From contig JAWSVM010000003.1 in assembly GCA_033851915.1 (NCBI GenBank), forward strand, positions 1-64,000: DNA of 64,000 bases, in the 5' to 3' direction. This DNA comes from UBA1672 sp033851915 (GTDB lineage: Bacteria > Pseudomonadota > Alphaproteobacteria > Micavibrionales > Micavibrionaceae). The translations under genes were made by a program, and so were the position numbers. The stretch's first letter is position 1; every line of letters starts with the position of its first letter. This document shows positions 8,341 to 16,153 of the stretch, piece after piece. The notes under the pieces were generated by a model, which was not told the origin of the DNA, searched no databases, and worked only from the letters and a program-made list of their open reading frames with translations.

Positions 8341-8736
8341 ATGGCTAAAGCAGCACCCGTTAAAACAACGCCGGCACAGCGCCGTACTTTTAGAACACGT
8401 AACAAAATCCGTCGCATCAATGTTGATCGCGTGGGTGTTCGTGAAACGCGTCCCCGTCTTTCTGTTCACCGTACAGGGAAACAGATTTATGCGCAGATTA
8501 TCTGTGATATTCAAGGCAAGACATTGGCTGCGGCTTCTACTCTTGAAAAAGATCTTAAGGAAAAACTGAAAAGTGGCGCAAATGTTGAAGCGGCTACTGA
8601 AGTTGGTAAATTAGTTGCGCAGCGTGCGAAAAAAGCAGGCGTTAGCAAAATAGTATTTGATCGTGGTCGTTATCTTTATCATGGTCGTGTTAAGGCTTTG
8701 GCCGATGGCGCGCGTGACGGCGGATTAGAATTTTAG
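8341..8736 (+). CDS. rplR: 50S ribosomal protein L18
   Basis: L18 binds 5S rRNA. The 131-residue product contains RPRLSVHRTGKQIYAQIIC and the C-terminal VFDRGRYLYHGRVKALADGA. The first 15 residues are an Ala/Pro/Thr-rich lead before the core. It starts 12 nt after rplF and precedes rpsE. Confidence 0.97.
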   Translation: MAKAAPVKTTPAQRRTFRTRNKIRRINVDRVGVRETRPRLSVHRTGKQIYAQIICDIQGKTLAAASTLEKDLKEKLKSGANVEAATEVGKLVAQRAKKAGVSKIVFDRGRYLYHGRVKALADGARDGGLEF

Positions 8737-8752
8737 GAAAAGGATTATATAT

Positions 8753-9328
8753 ATGTCTCGTGGACAACAATCAGATCAACACCGTAGAGGTGATCGCGAA
8801 GAACCTGAACTAATTGAACGTTTGGTTGGTATTAACCGCGTTGCGAAAGTTGTAAAAGGTGGCCGTCGTTTTGGTTTCGCCGCACTTGTAGTTGTTGGTG
8901 ATGGTAAAGGCCGTGTCGGTTATGGCCACGGTAAAGCGAAAGAAGTTCCGGAAGCGATTAAGAAAGCGACGGATCAAGCAAAACGCAAAATGATTCGTGT
9001 GCCACTTCGTGAAGGTCGTACTCTGCACCATGATGTTTATGGTAAAGATGGCGCAGGTCGTGTGCTTATTCGTTCAGCTCCTGCTGGTAAAGGGATTATT
9101 GCTGGTGGACCGATGCGCGCAGTATTTGAAGTGCTTGGTGTTCAAGATGTTGTTGCAAAGGCAATCGGGTCTACTAATCCCTATAGCATGGTAAATGCAA
9201 CATTCGCAGCTTTGAAAAACACACAAAGCCCACGCCATGTTGCGGCACGTAGAAATAAAAAAGTGAGTGATATCGTTGCAAATCGTGAAGTTGGTATGAC
9301 AACTCAGGCAGCGGACGCTGGCGAGTAA
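8753..9328 (+). CDS. rpsE: 30S ribosomal protein S5
   Basis: S5 contributes to the mRNA entry channel and decoding accuracy. The 191-residue product has the double-stranded-RNA-like domain with VKGGRRFGFAALVVVGDG and GYGHGKAKEVPEAI, then the C-terminal GGPMRAVFEVLGVQDVVAK. GGAAAAGG lies 11 nt before the ATG. It has normal length and normal operon position. Confidence 0.98.
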   Translation: MSRGQQSDQHRRGDREEPELIERLVGINRVAKVVKGGRRFGFAALVVVGDGKGRVGYGHGKAKEVPEAIKKATDQAKRKMIRVPLREGRTLHHDVYGKDGAGRVLIRSAPAGKGIIAGGPMRAVFEVLGVQDVVAKAIGSTNPYSMVNATFAALKNTQSPRHVAARRNKKVSDIVANREVGMTTQAADAGE

Positions 9329-9362
9329 GGCAAAATAATATTTAAGTATAAGGACTTAAGTG

Positions 9363-9722
9363 ATGGCTGAAGAAGAAAAGAAAAAAGCGGCGGCGAAGAA
9401 GCCAGCAGCAAAGAAGGCTCCGGCGAAGAAAGCGGCTCCTGAAATGGACGCCCCTAAAGCTGCTGCCAAAACGGAAACTGCGAAAAAAGCTCCGGCTAAA
9501 AAGGCTGCACCAAAGAAAACTGCTGCGAAGAAGCCTTCCGGTAAAACAGTGCGTGTAACACAAATTGGTTCTCCGATTGGTCGTAAAGCGTATCAACGCG
9601 CAACGCTTATTGGTTTGGGTCTGAATAAAATGCACCGTACACGTGAATTGGAAGATACACCTTCTGTGCGCGGTATGATTAATAAAGTTAGCCATTTGGT
9701 TAAGGTTGAAGACGCTGCATAA
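9363..9722 (+). CDS. rpmD: 50S ribosomal protein L30 with long histone-H1-like N-terminal extension
   Basis: The last 60 residues are an ordinary L30 (TVRVTQIGSPIGRKAYQRAT, then KMHRTRELEDTPSVRGMI). In front lies an extension of about 60 residues made almost wholly of Lys, Ala and Pro (units such as KKPAAKKAPAKKAAP), doubling the normal size. The ATG at 9363 is preferred over the GTG at 9360 because AAGGA lies 8 nt upstream. The extension resembles the tail of S17 in the same operon. Function of the tail is unknown. Confidence 0.94.
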   Translation: MAEEEKKKAAAKKPAAKKAPAKKAAPEMDAPKAAAKTETAKKAPAKKAAPKKTAAKKPSGKTVRVTQIGSPIGRKAYQRATLIGLGLNKMHRTRELEDTPSVRGMINKVSHLVKVEDAA

Positions 9723-9745
9723 GTGCGGTAGAAAAGGATAAGTCG

Positions 9746-10246
9746 ATGAAACTGAATGAATTACAGCCAGCAAAAGGCTCTACAAAAAATCGTATGCGCG
9801 TTGGACGCGGTATTGGTTCCGGTAAAGGTAAAACATGTGGATCTGGTCAAAAAGGTCAGAAAGCACGCTCTGGTGTTGCCATTAAAGGTTTTGAAGGCGG
9901 TCAAATGCCTTTGTATCAACGTTTGCCTAAAGTTGGTTTTCGTAACACAAAATTTACAACAAATTTAGCTGAGCTTACATTCGTTCAATTGCAACACGCG
10001 ATTGATATGAAGACAATTGATGCAAAGAAAACAATTGATGAAGATATGCTGGTTGCGGCCGGTGTGGTACGTCGTAAATTAGACGGTATCAAAGTTTTGG
10101 CAACAGGCGAATTGACATCTAAAGTTGATTTAAAGGTCACTAAAATTTCAAAAGGCGCGTTGGCGGCTGTTGAAAAAGCCGGTGGTAAAGTTGAATTGAT
10201 TGAGCGCATTGTTGCGCCGGTTAAAAAACGCGGCGAAAAGAAATAA
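9746..10246 (+). CDS. rplO: 50S ribosomal protein L15
   Basis: L15 is a late-assembly 50S protein. The 166-residue product begins MKLNELQPAKGSTKNRMRVG and has the glycine-rich GRGIGSGKGKTCGSGQKGQK and EGGQMPLYQRLPKVGF. It closes the first transcription block: an intrinsic terminator follows at 10271. In most bacteria secY would follow directly; here two other genes intervene. Confidence 0.98.
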   Translation: MKLNELQPAKGSTKNRMRVGRGIGSGKGKTCGSGQKGQKARSGVAIKGFEGGQMPLYQRLPKVGFRNTKFTTNLAELTFVQLQHAIDMKTIDAKKTIDEDMLVAAGVVRRKLDGIKVLATGELTSKVDLKVTKISKGALAAVEKAGGKVELIERIVAPVKKRGEKK

Positions 10247-10270
10247 CTTTCGCCTAAATACAGATTTATG

Positions 10271-10305
10271 AAGCCTCTACATCCGTAGGGGCTTTGTTTA
10301 TTTTG
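10271..10305 (+). terminator. Intrinsic terminator after rplO
   Basis: AAGCCTCTAC (10271-10280) pairs with GTAGGGGCTT (10285-10294) through ten pairs including one G-U, with an ATCC loop, followed by a T-rich stretch. It ends the S10-spc block before the secY end of the superoperon. Confidence 0.85.
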
Positions 10306-10331
10306 ACATATATTATTCAAACGTTTAGACT
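10303..10331 (+). promoter_or_regulatory. Predicted sigma70-type promoter of the HExxH gene pair
   Basis: A perfect TTGACA (10303-10308) is spaced 17 nt from TAGACT (10326-10331). It lies in the T-tail of the rplO terminator and 34 nt upstream of the first HExxH gene, so the pair appears to be uncoupled from the ribosomal operon. Confidence 0.6.
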
Positions 10332-10364
10332 GCTGATGGTATTTAACTTATAGGTTTTTAGTTT

Positions 10365-11087
10365 ATGTGTAATCGTCGTTTCGTCTCTACGTTTTTTCTT
10401 CTCTTGTTTGTGTTTTGTGTGTATGGCGGTGAAGCATATGCTGTGACTGACCGCTGTCCCAGACATCAGGTTGTTACAGAGCTGAAAGCTAAGTTGAAAA
10501 AAACCAAAAAATTCAGAGCCTCTATTAGTGCAATCAATGACTATTTTGATAACCATGATCGCTCTAGCGGAACTGTTCTTGCTTTTGTTAGCTATGGCGG
10601 GAAATCTCTCTATATAGACACACGCTTCTCATTTGGCCTTAAGAGTATTGGCCATGGCCAATATTGTGTGATGTTGAACGGGGTTAAGTCATATTTCTAT
10701 GCTGCACCATCTATTGTGATGCCTAAGGATTTCAAGAAAAGTAGCTGTGAGTATAAGTTGATTTTAAAGCATGAAAAAAGACATTTGAAAGCGCTGTATA
10801 ATTATCATAAGAAATACACTGGTAAATACGCCGCATATCAAGGAAGAATTGCGCGAGATGTGCCGATATTCCTTCCTGTAACGTCGGAAGAGGATGCGGA
10901 AATTGTGCGGGAAAAGATACGTGGGTATTTTTCTGATAAGTTCGCATATCAAATTCAGAAATCGTTTGTTGAATTAGGTGCCGCACAAGAAAAAATCGAT
11001 AGCCCGCAAGAATATCGCGGTGTTGGCATGGCTTTGGATAGGTGCGCAATTGACACTAATTTGGTATTCGGTGCACCGCACCACTAG
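10365..11087 (+). CDS. Secreted HExxH protein, DUF922-like putative zinc protease (copy 1)
   Basis: A 240-residue protein with an N-terminal signal peptide (hydrophobic residues about 8-20, likely cut near EAYA). The motif HEKRH at residues 136-140, preceded by SCEYKLILK, matches the zinc-binding HExxH motif of the DUF922 family of predicted secreted zinc proteases; a further His (148) follows. Substrate is unknown. It has its own promoter just upstream and no strong Shine-Dalgarno. It is paralogous to the next gene over the whole mature region (RCP/ECP start, YCVML/YCLQI, FYAAP/FYAEP, SCEY-HExxH, PxEYR end). It sits between rplO and secY, which is unusual. A signalling or structural role without catalysis cannot be excluded. 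Confidence 0.7.
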   Translation: MCNRRFVSTFFLLLFVFCVYGGEAYAVTDRCPRHQVVTELKAKLKKTKKFRASISAINDYFDNHDRSSGTVLAFVSYGGKSLYIDTRFSFGLKSIGHGQYCVMLNGVKSYFYAAPSIVMPKDFKKSSCEYKLILKHEKRHLKALYNYHKKYTGKYAAYQGRIARDVPIFLPVTSEEDAEIVREKIRGYFSDKFAYQIQKSFVELGAAQEKIDSPQEYRGVGMALDRCAIDTNLVFGAPHH

Positions 11088-11763
11088 TTTATTTGCCCGC
11101 AGCTGGTTGGTAATAGGGGGGCTTGTTTGCCTGTCCTGTCCTACGCCCGCGTTGGCGGTGGATGAATGTCCGCCATATCGAACAATCACGCGCCTTACAT
11201 ATCAGATGAAACCAACACAATATGTTCGGGATGTTTCCGCAAAGGAGCTTACGGATGCTCATGAATATGGTGCAAGCATCACTCTTGGGCATGCGGGCGG
11301 CCGCAGTGGTATACGCATGTCTGTAGAATATGAAGCGGTGCAGTTGCACGCATCATTCTATTGTTTGCAAATTAAGAAAATTAAAGCACAATTTTATGCA
11401 GAACCAACGATACATATAGCCAATAATTTTAAGCGTGGCTCTTGTGAATATAATAGTGTCTTAAAGCATGAGCACCAGCATGTTAAAATTTTGCGTCGGG
11501 CGCATAAGTCCTATATTTCGAAATATAGGACACACTTGCGTAAGATAGCGCAGGAAATACCCCATTTCCCTCCGATGAAAATAACTGAAATGCAAAAATA
11601 TAAAGACATAGCAGCGCGGCATATTGATAATGGGTTGTCAGAATATATGGCGCGTATAAGGGATTACGTTGCGGAACGCCAACAGGAATTAGATACACCA
11701 GAGGAATATAGGCGTGTGAATGAAAGATGCAAACGATGGGACAAAAAATTAAAAGACAATTGA
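11071..11763 (+). CDS. Secreted HExxH protein, DUF922-like putative zinc protease (copy 2)
   Basis: Tandem paralogue of the preceding gene. The open frame extends back to 10978 inside copy 1. The GTG at 11071 is chosen because it places a proper signal peptide at the N-terminus (basic start, hydrophobic residues 12-22, cleavage near PALA), and it overlaps the copy 1 stop by 17 nt, suggesting translational coupling. The 230-residue product has HEHQH at residues 133-137, again after GSCEYNSVLK, and the same C-terminal TPEEYRRVNERC end as copy 1 (SPQEYRGVGMALDRC). The two proteins have clearly diverged but keep the putative metal ligands and cysteines. Function unknown beyond the family-level prediction. 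Confidence 0.65.
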   Translation: MHRTTSLFARSWLVIGGLVCLSCPTPALAVDECPPYRTITRLTYQMKPTQYVRDVSAKELTDAHEYGASITLGHAGGRSGIRMSVEYEAVQLHASFYCLQIKKIKAQFYAEPTIHIANNFKRGSCEYNSVLKHEHQHVKILRRAHKSYISKYRTHLRKIAQEIPHFPPMKITEMQKYKDIAARHIDNGLSEYMARIRDYVAERQQELDTPEEYRRVNERCKRWDKKLKDN

Positions 11764-11833
11764 TTTTAAAAGCCAAATATTAGGCAAATTTAACAAAACT
11801 CTGATTTGATTCTGAATTTTATCATGAGAGGGC

Positions 11834-11862
11834 TTGTCTGCGGGCGTAGTTTTCTTTATGAA
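11834..11862 (+). promoter_or_regulatory. Possible secY promoter
   Basis: TTGTCT (11834-11839) and TATGAA (11857-11862) are separated by 17 nt and lie 35 nt before secY. Each box matches four of six consensus bases, so this is a moderate candidate only. A promoter is expected here because rplO ends in a terminator. Confidence 0.35.
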
Positions 11863-11896
11863 TCTCTGATCGAGTTATATTTATAAGGATTTTGAT

Positions 11897-13255
11897 ATGG
11901 CATCTGCCGTTGAACAACTTGCAAAAAATGCAAACTGGGGCGCTTTGTCTAAAGCGACTGAACTTAAACAACGTATCATGTTTGTGATAGGTGCTTTGCT
12001 TGTCTATCGTCTCGGGACATATATTCCGGTTCCTGGCGTTGATCCGCTTGTCTGGCGCGAGATATTCTCAGGGCAAGATAAAGGGATTTTGGGAATGTTT
12101 AATATGTTCTCTGGTGGTGCGCTATCACGTATGACAATCTTTGCATTGAATATTATGCCTTATATCTCCGCGTCGATTATTATGCAATTGGCGTCGGCTA
12201 TGTCCAAAAATCTGGAAGAGCTGAAAAAAGACGGTGAAGTCGGGCGGATGAAAATAAACCAATATACGCGTTACTTGACGGTTCTGTTGGCAACTGTTCA
12301 GGCCTATGGGTTGGCTGTCGGTCTTGAGTCTATGCAAGGCGAGATGGGCCCTGCGGTTCTTAACCCCGGTTTATTCTTCCGCGTTTCAACCATGATTACG
12401 ATTGTTGGTGGCACGGTTTTCCTTATGTGGCTGGGTGAGCAAATTACAAGCCGCGGCGTAGGGAACGGAATTTCCTTGATTATCTTTGCCGGTATCGTTG
12501 CTGAATTGCCGCGTGCGATTGCCTCTACACTGGATCTAACGTCTCAAGGCGTATTCAGTGGGGCACAGCTTTTGATGCTTATCGTGATGGTCGTGGGCGT
12601 AATTGCGCTGATTGTATTTGTGGAACGAGCGCAGCGGCGCGTTGTTGTGCAATACCCGAAACGTCAAACGGCGAACGGTATGTCAGCAGGCGAAACAAAC
12701 CACATTCCGTTAAAGCTTAATACAGCGGGTGTTATTCCACCGATTTTTGCATCGTCATTATTGTTATTGCCGGTCTCTCTTATGGGGTTTTCCGGTATGG
12801 CAGATGGCAGCGATTTCTGGGCGGATGTCACGCGTTACTTACAACACGGACAACCAGTCTATATGTTGCTGTATGGTGCGTTAATTGCGTTCTTCTGTTT
12901 CTTCTATACTGCAATTGTATTTAATCCAGAAGAAAATGCAGACACGCTTCGTAAATATGGTGGCTTTATCCCCGGTATCAGACCCGGTAAGCAGACTGCG
13001 GATTACCTTGATTTTGTTCTGACTAGAATCAGTGTAATCGGGGCAATGTATTTGGTGTTTATTTGTTTGTTGCCAGAGTTTTTAATTGCAAAATATAACA
13101 TGCCTTTCTATTTTGGCGGGACAAGTCTTCTGATTGTTGTTAGTGTAACAATGGATACTGTAGCGCAAGTGCATTCGCACATGATTGCGCATCAGTATGA
13201 AGGCCTTATTAAAAAAACAAAATTACGCGGTAGACGCAGAGCTGATAGGAGATAA
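11897..13255 (+). CDS. secY: Preprotein translocase subunit SecY
   Basis: SecY is the channel-forming subunit of the SecYEG translocon in the inner membrane. The 452-residue protein has the usual length and ten hydrophobic segments. Family signatures include YIPVPGVDP in the first loop, NIMPYISASIIMQL, GERISR-type GEQITSRGVGNGISLI, and FNPEENADTLRKYGGFIPGIRPG near the end. A weak AAGGA precedes the ATG. It is followed by adk after five nucleotides. Confidence 0.98.
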   Translation: MASAVEQLAKNANWGALSKATELKQRIMFVIGALLVYRLGTYIPVPGVDPLVWREIFSGQDKGILGMFNMFSGGALSRMTIFALNIMPYISASIIMQLASAMSKNLEELKKDGEVGRMKINQYTRYLTVLLATVQAYGLAVGLESMQGEMGPAVLNPGLFFRVSTMITIVGGTVFLMWLGEQITSRGVGNGISLIIFAGIVAELPRAIASTLDLTSQGVFSGAQLLMLIVMVVGVIALIVFVERAQRRVVVQYPKRQTANGMSAGETNHIPLKLNTAGVIPPIFASSLLLLPVSLMGFSGMADGSDFWADVTRYLQHGQPVYMLLYGALIAFFCFFYTAIVFNPEENADTLRKYGGFIPGIRPGKQTADYLDFVLTRISVIGAMYLVFICLLPEFLIAKYNMPFYFGGTSLLIVVSVTMDTVAQVHSHMIAHQYEGLIKKTKLRGRRRADRR

Positions 13256-13260
13256 GCAGT

Positions 13261-13839
13261 ATGAACATTATTATGTTTGGCCCACCTGGTGCCGGTAAAG
13301 GGACACAGGCGGCGCGTATTCAAGAGAAATACAGCATTAAGCAGCTTGCTACAGGTGATATGCTTCGTGCGGAAGTTGCAAGCGAGAGCGTTCTCGGTAA
13401 TACCTTGAAGGCGATTATGGATTCCGGGGAGTTGGTTTCCGATGATATTATTATTGAGTTAATCGGGAATTGCGTTAGCGAGCCTGAGTGCGAGCGTGGG
13501 TTTATTCTGGATGGCTTCCCGCGCACAGTGCCCCAAGCCGAGGCTTTGGACGAAATGTTGAAGCATCTGGCACGTAAAATTGCCCATGTTATCATTTTGG
13601 AGGTTGATCAAAATATTTTGATTGATCGTATTAAGTCTCGCGCCGCAGAGAGTGGTGATGCGCGTAGCGATGATACGGCAGAGATTCTTAAGCATCGTTT
13701 AGAAGTTTATGATGCGCAAACCGCACCTGTGCTTCCATATTACGATGGGCGAGGGGTTTTGCGTAAGGTTGATGGTATGAAGCCTATTGACGAAGTGACC
13801 GCTCAAATCGATGCTATATTGGCGAATATAGAGGTTTAA
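13261..13839 (+). CDS. adk: Adenylate kinase
   Basis: Interconverts ATP plus AMP with two ADP in the cytosol. The 192-residue product has the P-loop GPPGAGKGTQ at residues 7-16, the AMP-binding TGDMLRAEV, and the GFILDGFPRT motif. It is the short form typical of many Alphaproteobacteria: the LID domain is reduced and lacks zinc-binding cysteines. It follows secY by five nucleotides, as commonly seen in this class. Confidence 0.97.
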   Translation: MNIIMFGPPGAGKGTQAARIQEKYSIKQLATGDMLRAEVASESVLGNTLKAIMDSGELVSDDIIIELIGNCVSEPECERGFILDGFPRTVPQAEALDEMLKHLARKIAHVIILEVDQNILIDRIKSRAAESGDARSDDTAEILKHRLEVYDAQTAPVLPYYDGRGVLRKVDGMKPIDEVTAQIDAILANIEV

Positions 13840-13841
13840 AT

Positions 13842-13872
13842 TTTAGAGGATGAGCGTGTTTCATTCTCTAAA
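13842..13872 (+). terminator. AT-rich hairpin after adk
   Basis: TTTAGAGGATGA (13842-13853) pairs with TCATTCTCTAAA (13861-13872) with one G-U, loop of 7 nt. There is no long T-run behind it, so it may be an mRNA end or processing signal rather than a classical intrinsic terminator. Confidence 0.4.
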
Positions 13873-13983
13873 CGATTTGCCTGTATGCCCTTGGTATATC
13901 TATATTTAGCAAGAAATCGGCCTTTGATTCAGTCGAAGAAAATAACATAAATTTTGTTTGTTCTATGAATAGGCATATTTTTG

Positions 13984-14011
13984 TTGACGAACCCCTATTA
14001 ATACCTATAAT
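13984..14011 (+). promoter_or_regulatory. Strong sigma70-type promoter of the rpsM-rpoA operon
   Basis: TTGACG (13984-13989) and a perfect TATAAT (14006-14011) with a 16-nt spacer. It lies about 186 nt upstream of rpsM and gives the alpha operon its own promoter. The rest of 13873-13983 shows no gene. Confidence 0.75.
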
Positions 14012-14017
14012 GCGCGG

Positions 14018-14196
14018 ATCTTCGTATTAGATGATATTTTCTTGTGCCCTGAATGGGGCGTGGAATTATAGGCCTAAAATGAGGGTGATGTTTACGAACT
14101 GGCGGTGTGAAAACTTAACGCGTGGAGCGCCAACGGGTCGGATAGTTTTTAGAAGAATGGTTCTTCTTTAAACTGTAAATTTGAAAGGAAAAATTA
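14018..14196 (+). promoter_or_regulatory. Structured 5' leader of the rpsM (alpha) operon
   Basis: The predicted transcript starts near 14018 and runs about 180 nt before the rpsM ATG without any convincing ORF. It can form several short stems, among them GCCC with GGGC near 14045-14060, TGGCG with CGCCA (about 14099-14132), and a 7-bp stem AGAAGAA (14151-14157) with TTCTTCT (14161-14167) close to the ribosome binding site AAAGGAAAAA. In enterobacteria the alpha operon leader is bound by S4; no S4 gene is in this operon, so the regulator here is unknown. Confidence 0.45.
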
Positions 14197-14568
14197 ATGG
14201 CACGTATTGCTGGGGTTAATATACCCGATAATAAACGTGTGCCGATTGCTTTGACGTATGTCTATGGTATCGGGCGCACAACCGCATTCCAAATTTGTGA
14301 AAAACTTAAAATCGATGTGCAACAGCGCATGGGTCAACTTGATGATGATTCGTTGAATGCGATTCGTAGCGAGATTGATTCCGGTGCTTATAAGATCGAA
14401 GGGGACCTTCGTCGTGAAGTTTCTATGAACATCAAGCGTTTGATGGACATGAAATGTTATCGCGGTCTTCGTCACAGAAACGGTCTTCCTGTTCGTGGTC
14501 AAAATACACGGGTTAACGCAAGAACACGCAAAGGTCCTGCTAGACCTATTGCTGGCAAGAAAAAATAA
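14197..14568 (+). CDS. rpsM: 30S ribosomal protein S13
   Basis: S13 sits at the top of the 30S head and contacts the P-site tRNA. The 123-residue protein opens MARIAGVNIPDNKRV, has LTYVYGIGRTTA (helix-hairpin-helix region) and ends RTRKGPARPIAGKKK. GAAAGGAAAAATT precedes the ATG. It is first in its transcription unit behind the promoter at 13984. Confidence 0.98.
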   Translation: MARIAGVNIPDNKRVPIALTYVYGIGRTTAFQICEKLKIDVQQRMGQLDDDSLNAIRSEIDSGAYKIEGDLRREVSMNIKRLMDMKCYRGLRHRNGLPVRGQNTRVNARTRKGPARPIAGKKK

Positions 14569-14582
14569 GGAGGGCATGAAAA

Positions 14583-14972
14583 ATGGCTAAACCAAAGACA
14601 AAAGCAAAAAGAAAAGAGAAAAAGAATATCGTTGCCGGTATCGCGCACGTTAATTCTACGTTCAACAACACACTTGTTACGATCTCTGATTTGCAAGGTA
14701 ATGTTGTAGCATGGTCTTCATCAGGTACGATGGGCTTTAAAGGATCTCGTAAATCGACACCATATGCCTCTCAAATGGCTGCGGAAGATGCGGGTCGTAA
14801 GGCACAGGAACATGGTATGAAAGAACTGGACGTTCTTGTTAAGGGGCCTGGTTCAGGTCGCGAATCTGCATTGCGCGCTTTGCAATCAGTCGGATTTATC
14901 GTGAAATCTATTAAAGACATTACGCCTATTCCACATAATGGATGTCGTCCGCCAAAAAGGCGTCGCGTGTAA
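14583..14972 (+). CDS. rpsK: 30S ribosomal protein S11
   Basis: S11 belongs to the 30S platform. The 129-residue protein contains AHVNSTFNNTLVTISDLQGN, KGSRKSTPYASQMAAEDAG and the C-terminal PHNGCRPPKRRRV. AAGGAGGGC is a strong ribosome binding site. rpoA follows directly, without rpsD in between. Confidence 0.98.
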   Translation: MAKPKTKAKRKEKKNIVAGIAHVNSTFNNTLVTISDLQGNVVAWSSSGTMGFKGSRKSTPYASQMAAEDAGRKAQEHGMKELDVLVKGPGSGRESALRALQSVGFIVKSIKDITPIPHNGCRPPKRRRV

Positions 14973-15017
14973 TTGTTGATAGAGAAAACTTAATTTTTTA
15001 AGAAATAGGAGCTAATA

Positions 15018-16034
15018 TTGTTAAGAAAAAACTGGCAAGAGCTTATTAAACCACAAAAACTTGAACTTATTGAAACAGGTCGTCCTAACGAAGGACGCGT
15101 TATTGCAGATCCTTTGGAGCGTGGCTTTGGTCTAACGCTTGGTAATGCGCTACGTCGTATTCTATTGTCCTCTTTGCAGGGCGCGGCTGTTACTGCGGTT
15201 CAAATCGATGGTGTATTGCATGAATTCTCTTCTGTTGAAGGTGTTCGTGAAGATGTAACGGATATTATCCTGAACCTGAAGGCACTTGGCGTTCGTATGC
15301 ATGCGGAAGGTCCACGTAAGATGCGCCTGAATGCAACAGGTCCTTGTGAAGTGACTGCAGCGCAAATCGAAGCGGGTGCGGATATCGAAATCATGAACCC
15401 TGATCTGGTTATTTGTACTTTGGATAAAGGTGCGAAGCTGAACATGGAAATGACTGTTGATACAGGTAAGGGCTATTGTCCTGCTGCGCAGAACCGTCCT
15501 GAAGATTGTCCTGTTGGCATGATCCCAATCGATTCTGTTTTCTCACCAGTTCGTAAAGTGACATATGAAGTGACTGACACACGTGTTGGCCAAATCACTG
15601 ACTTTGATAAATTGACAATGACTGTTGAAACAAATGGTGTTTTGTCTCCTGAAGATGCTGTGGCTTTTGCTGCACGTATTATGCAGGATCAACTTCAAGT
15701 GTTTGTTAACTTTGATGAGCCGGAAGAAGAGAAGGCCAAAGAAGAAGAGCAGGAATTACCGTTCAACAAGAACTTGCTTCGCAAGGTTGATGAACTTGAA
15801 CTTTCTGTACGTTCTGCGAATTGTCTGAAAAACGATAACATCGTTTATATTGGTGATCTTGTTCAAAAGAGCGAGAGTGACATGCTTCGTACGCCGAACT
15901 TCGGACGTAAATCTCTAAACGAGATTAAAGAAGTGTTGCAAATCATGGGTCTGTATCTTGGTATGCAGGTCGAAGATTGGCCGCCGGAAAACATCGAAGA
16001 GCTTGCTAAGAAGCTGGACGATCAACAGTTCTAA
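15018..16034 (+). CDS. rpoA: DNA-directed RNA polymerase alpha subunit
   Basis: Alpha dimer scaffold of RNA polymerase with an N-terminal assembly domain (about residues 1-230) and a C-terminal DNA/activator-binding domain (about 250-320). The TTG at 15018 is taken as the start: TAGGAG lies 6 nt upstream, and the protein then reads xLRKNWQELIKPQKLE, in register with other alphaproteobacterial subunits. Hallmarks are GRVIADPLERGFGLTLGNAL, RRILLSSLQGAAVT, and LRTPNFGRKSLNEIKE in the C-terminal domain. Length 338 is normal. Confidence 0.97.
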   Translation: MLRKNWQELIKPQKLELIETGRPNEGRVIADPLERGFGLTLGNALRRILLSSLQGAAVTAVQIDGVLHEFSSVEGVREDVTDIILNLKALGVRMHAEGPRKMRLNATGPCEVTAAQIEAGADIEIMNPDLVICTLDKGAKLNMEMTVDTGKGYCPAAQNRPEDCPVGMIPIDSVFSPVRKVTYEVTDTRVGQITDFDKLTMTVETNGVLSPEDAVAFAARIMQDQLQVFVNFDEPEEEKAKEEEQELPFNKNLLRKVDELELSVRSANCLKNDNIVYIGDLVQKSESDMLRTPNFGRKSLNEIKEVLQIMGLYLGMQVEDWPPENIEELAKKLDDQQF

Positions 16035-16055
16035 AGAAATGGCATAATGCCGAAA

Positions 16056-16086
16056 CCGGCGCGTTAATATAATCGTTGCGCGCCGG
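16056..16086 (+). promoter_or_regulatory. GC-rich hairpin between rpoA and rplQ
   Basis: CCGGCGCG (16056-16063) and CGCGCCGG (16079-16086) form a perfect 8-bp stem with a 15-nt loop, inside a 119-nt spacer otherwise free of genes. Only ACTTTAATGG follows, so it is not a typical terminator; attenuation or RNA processing is possible. Confidence 0.5.
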
Positions 16087-16153
16087 ACTTTAATGGTTCT
16101 CACACGTGAGGCCGCAGATAGCTCCCAAAATAGGGTGGCAAAGGAATAAGAAA

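Noticed and set aside
9342..9773. Minus-strand Arg/Ser/Phe-rich ORF of 143 residues
   Set aside because: It is the antisense of the Lys/Ala-rich tail of L30.
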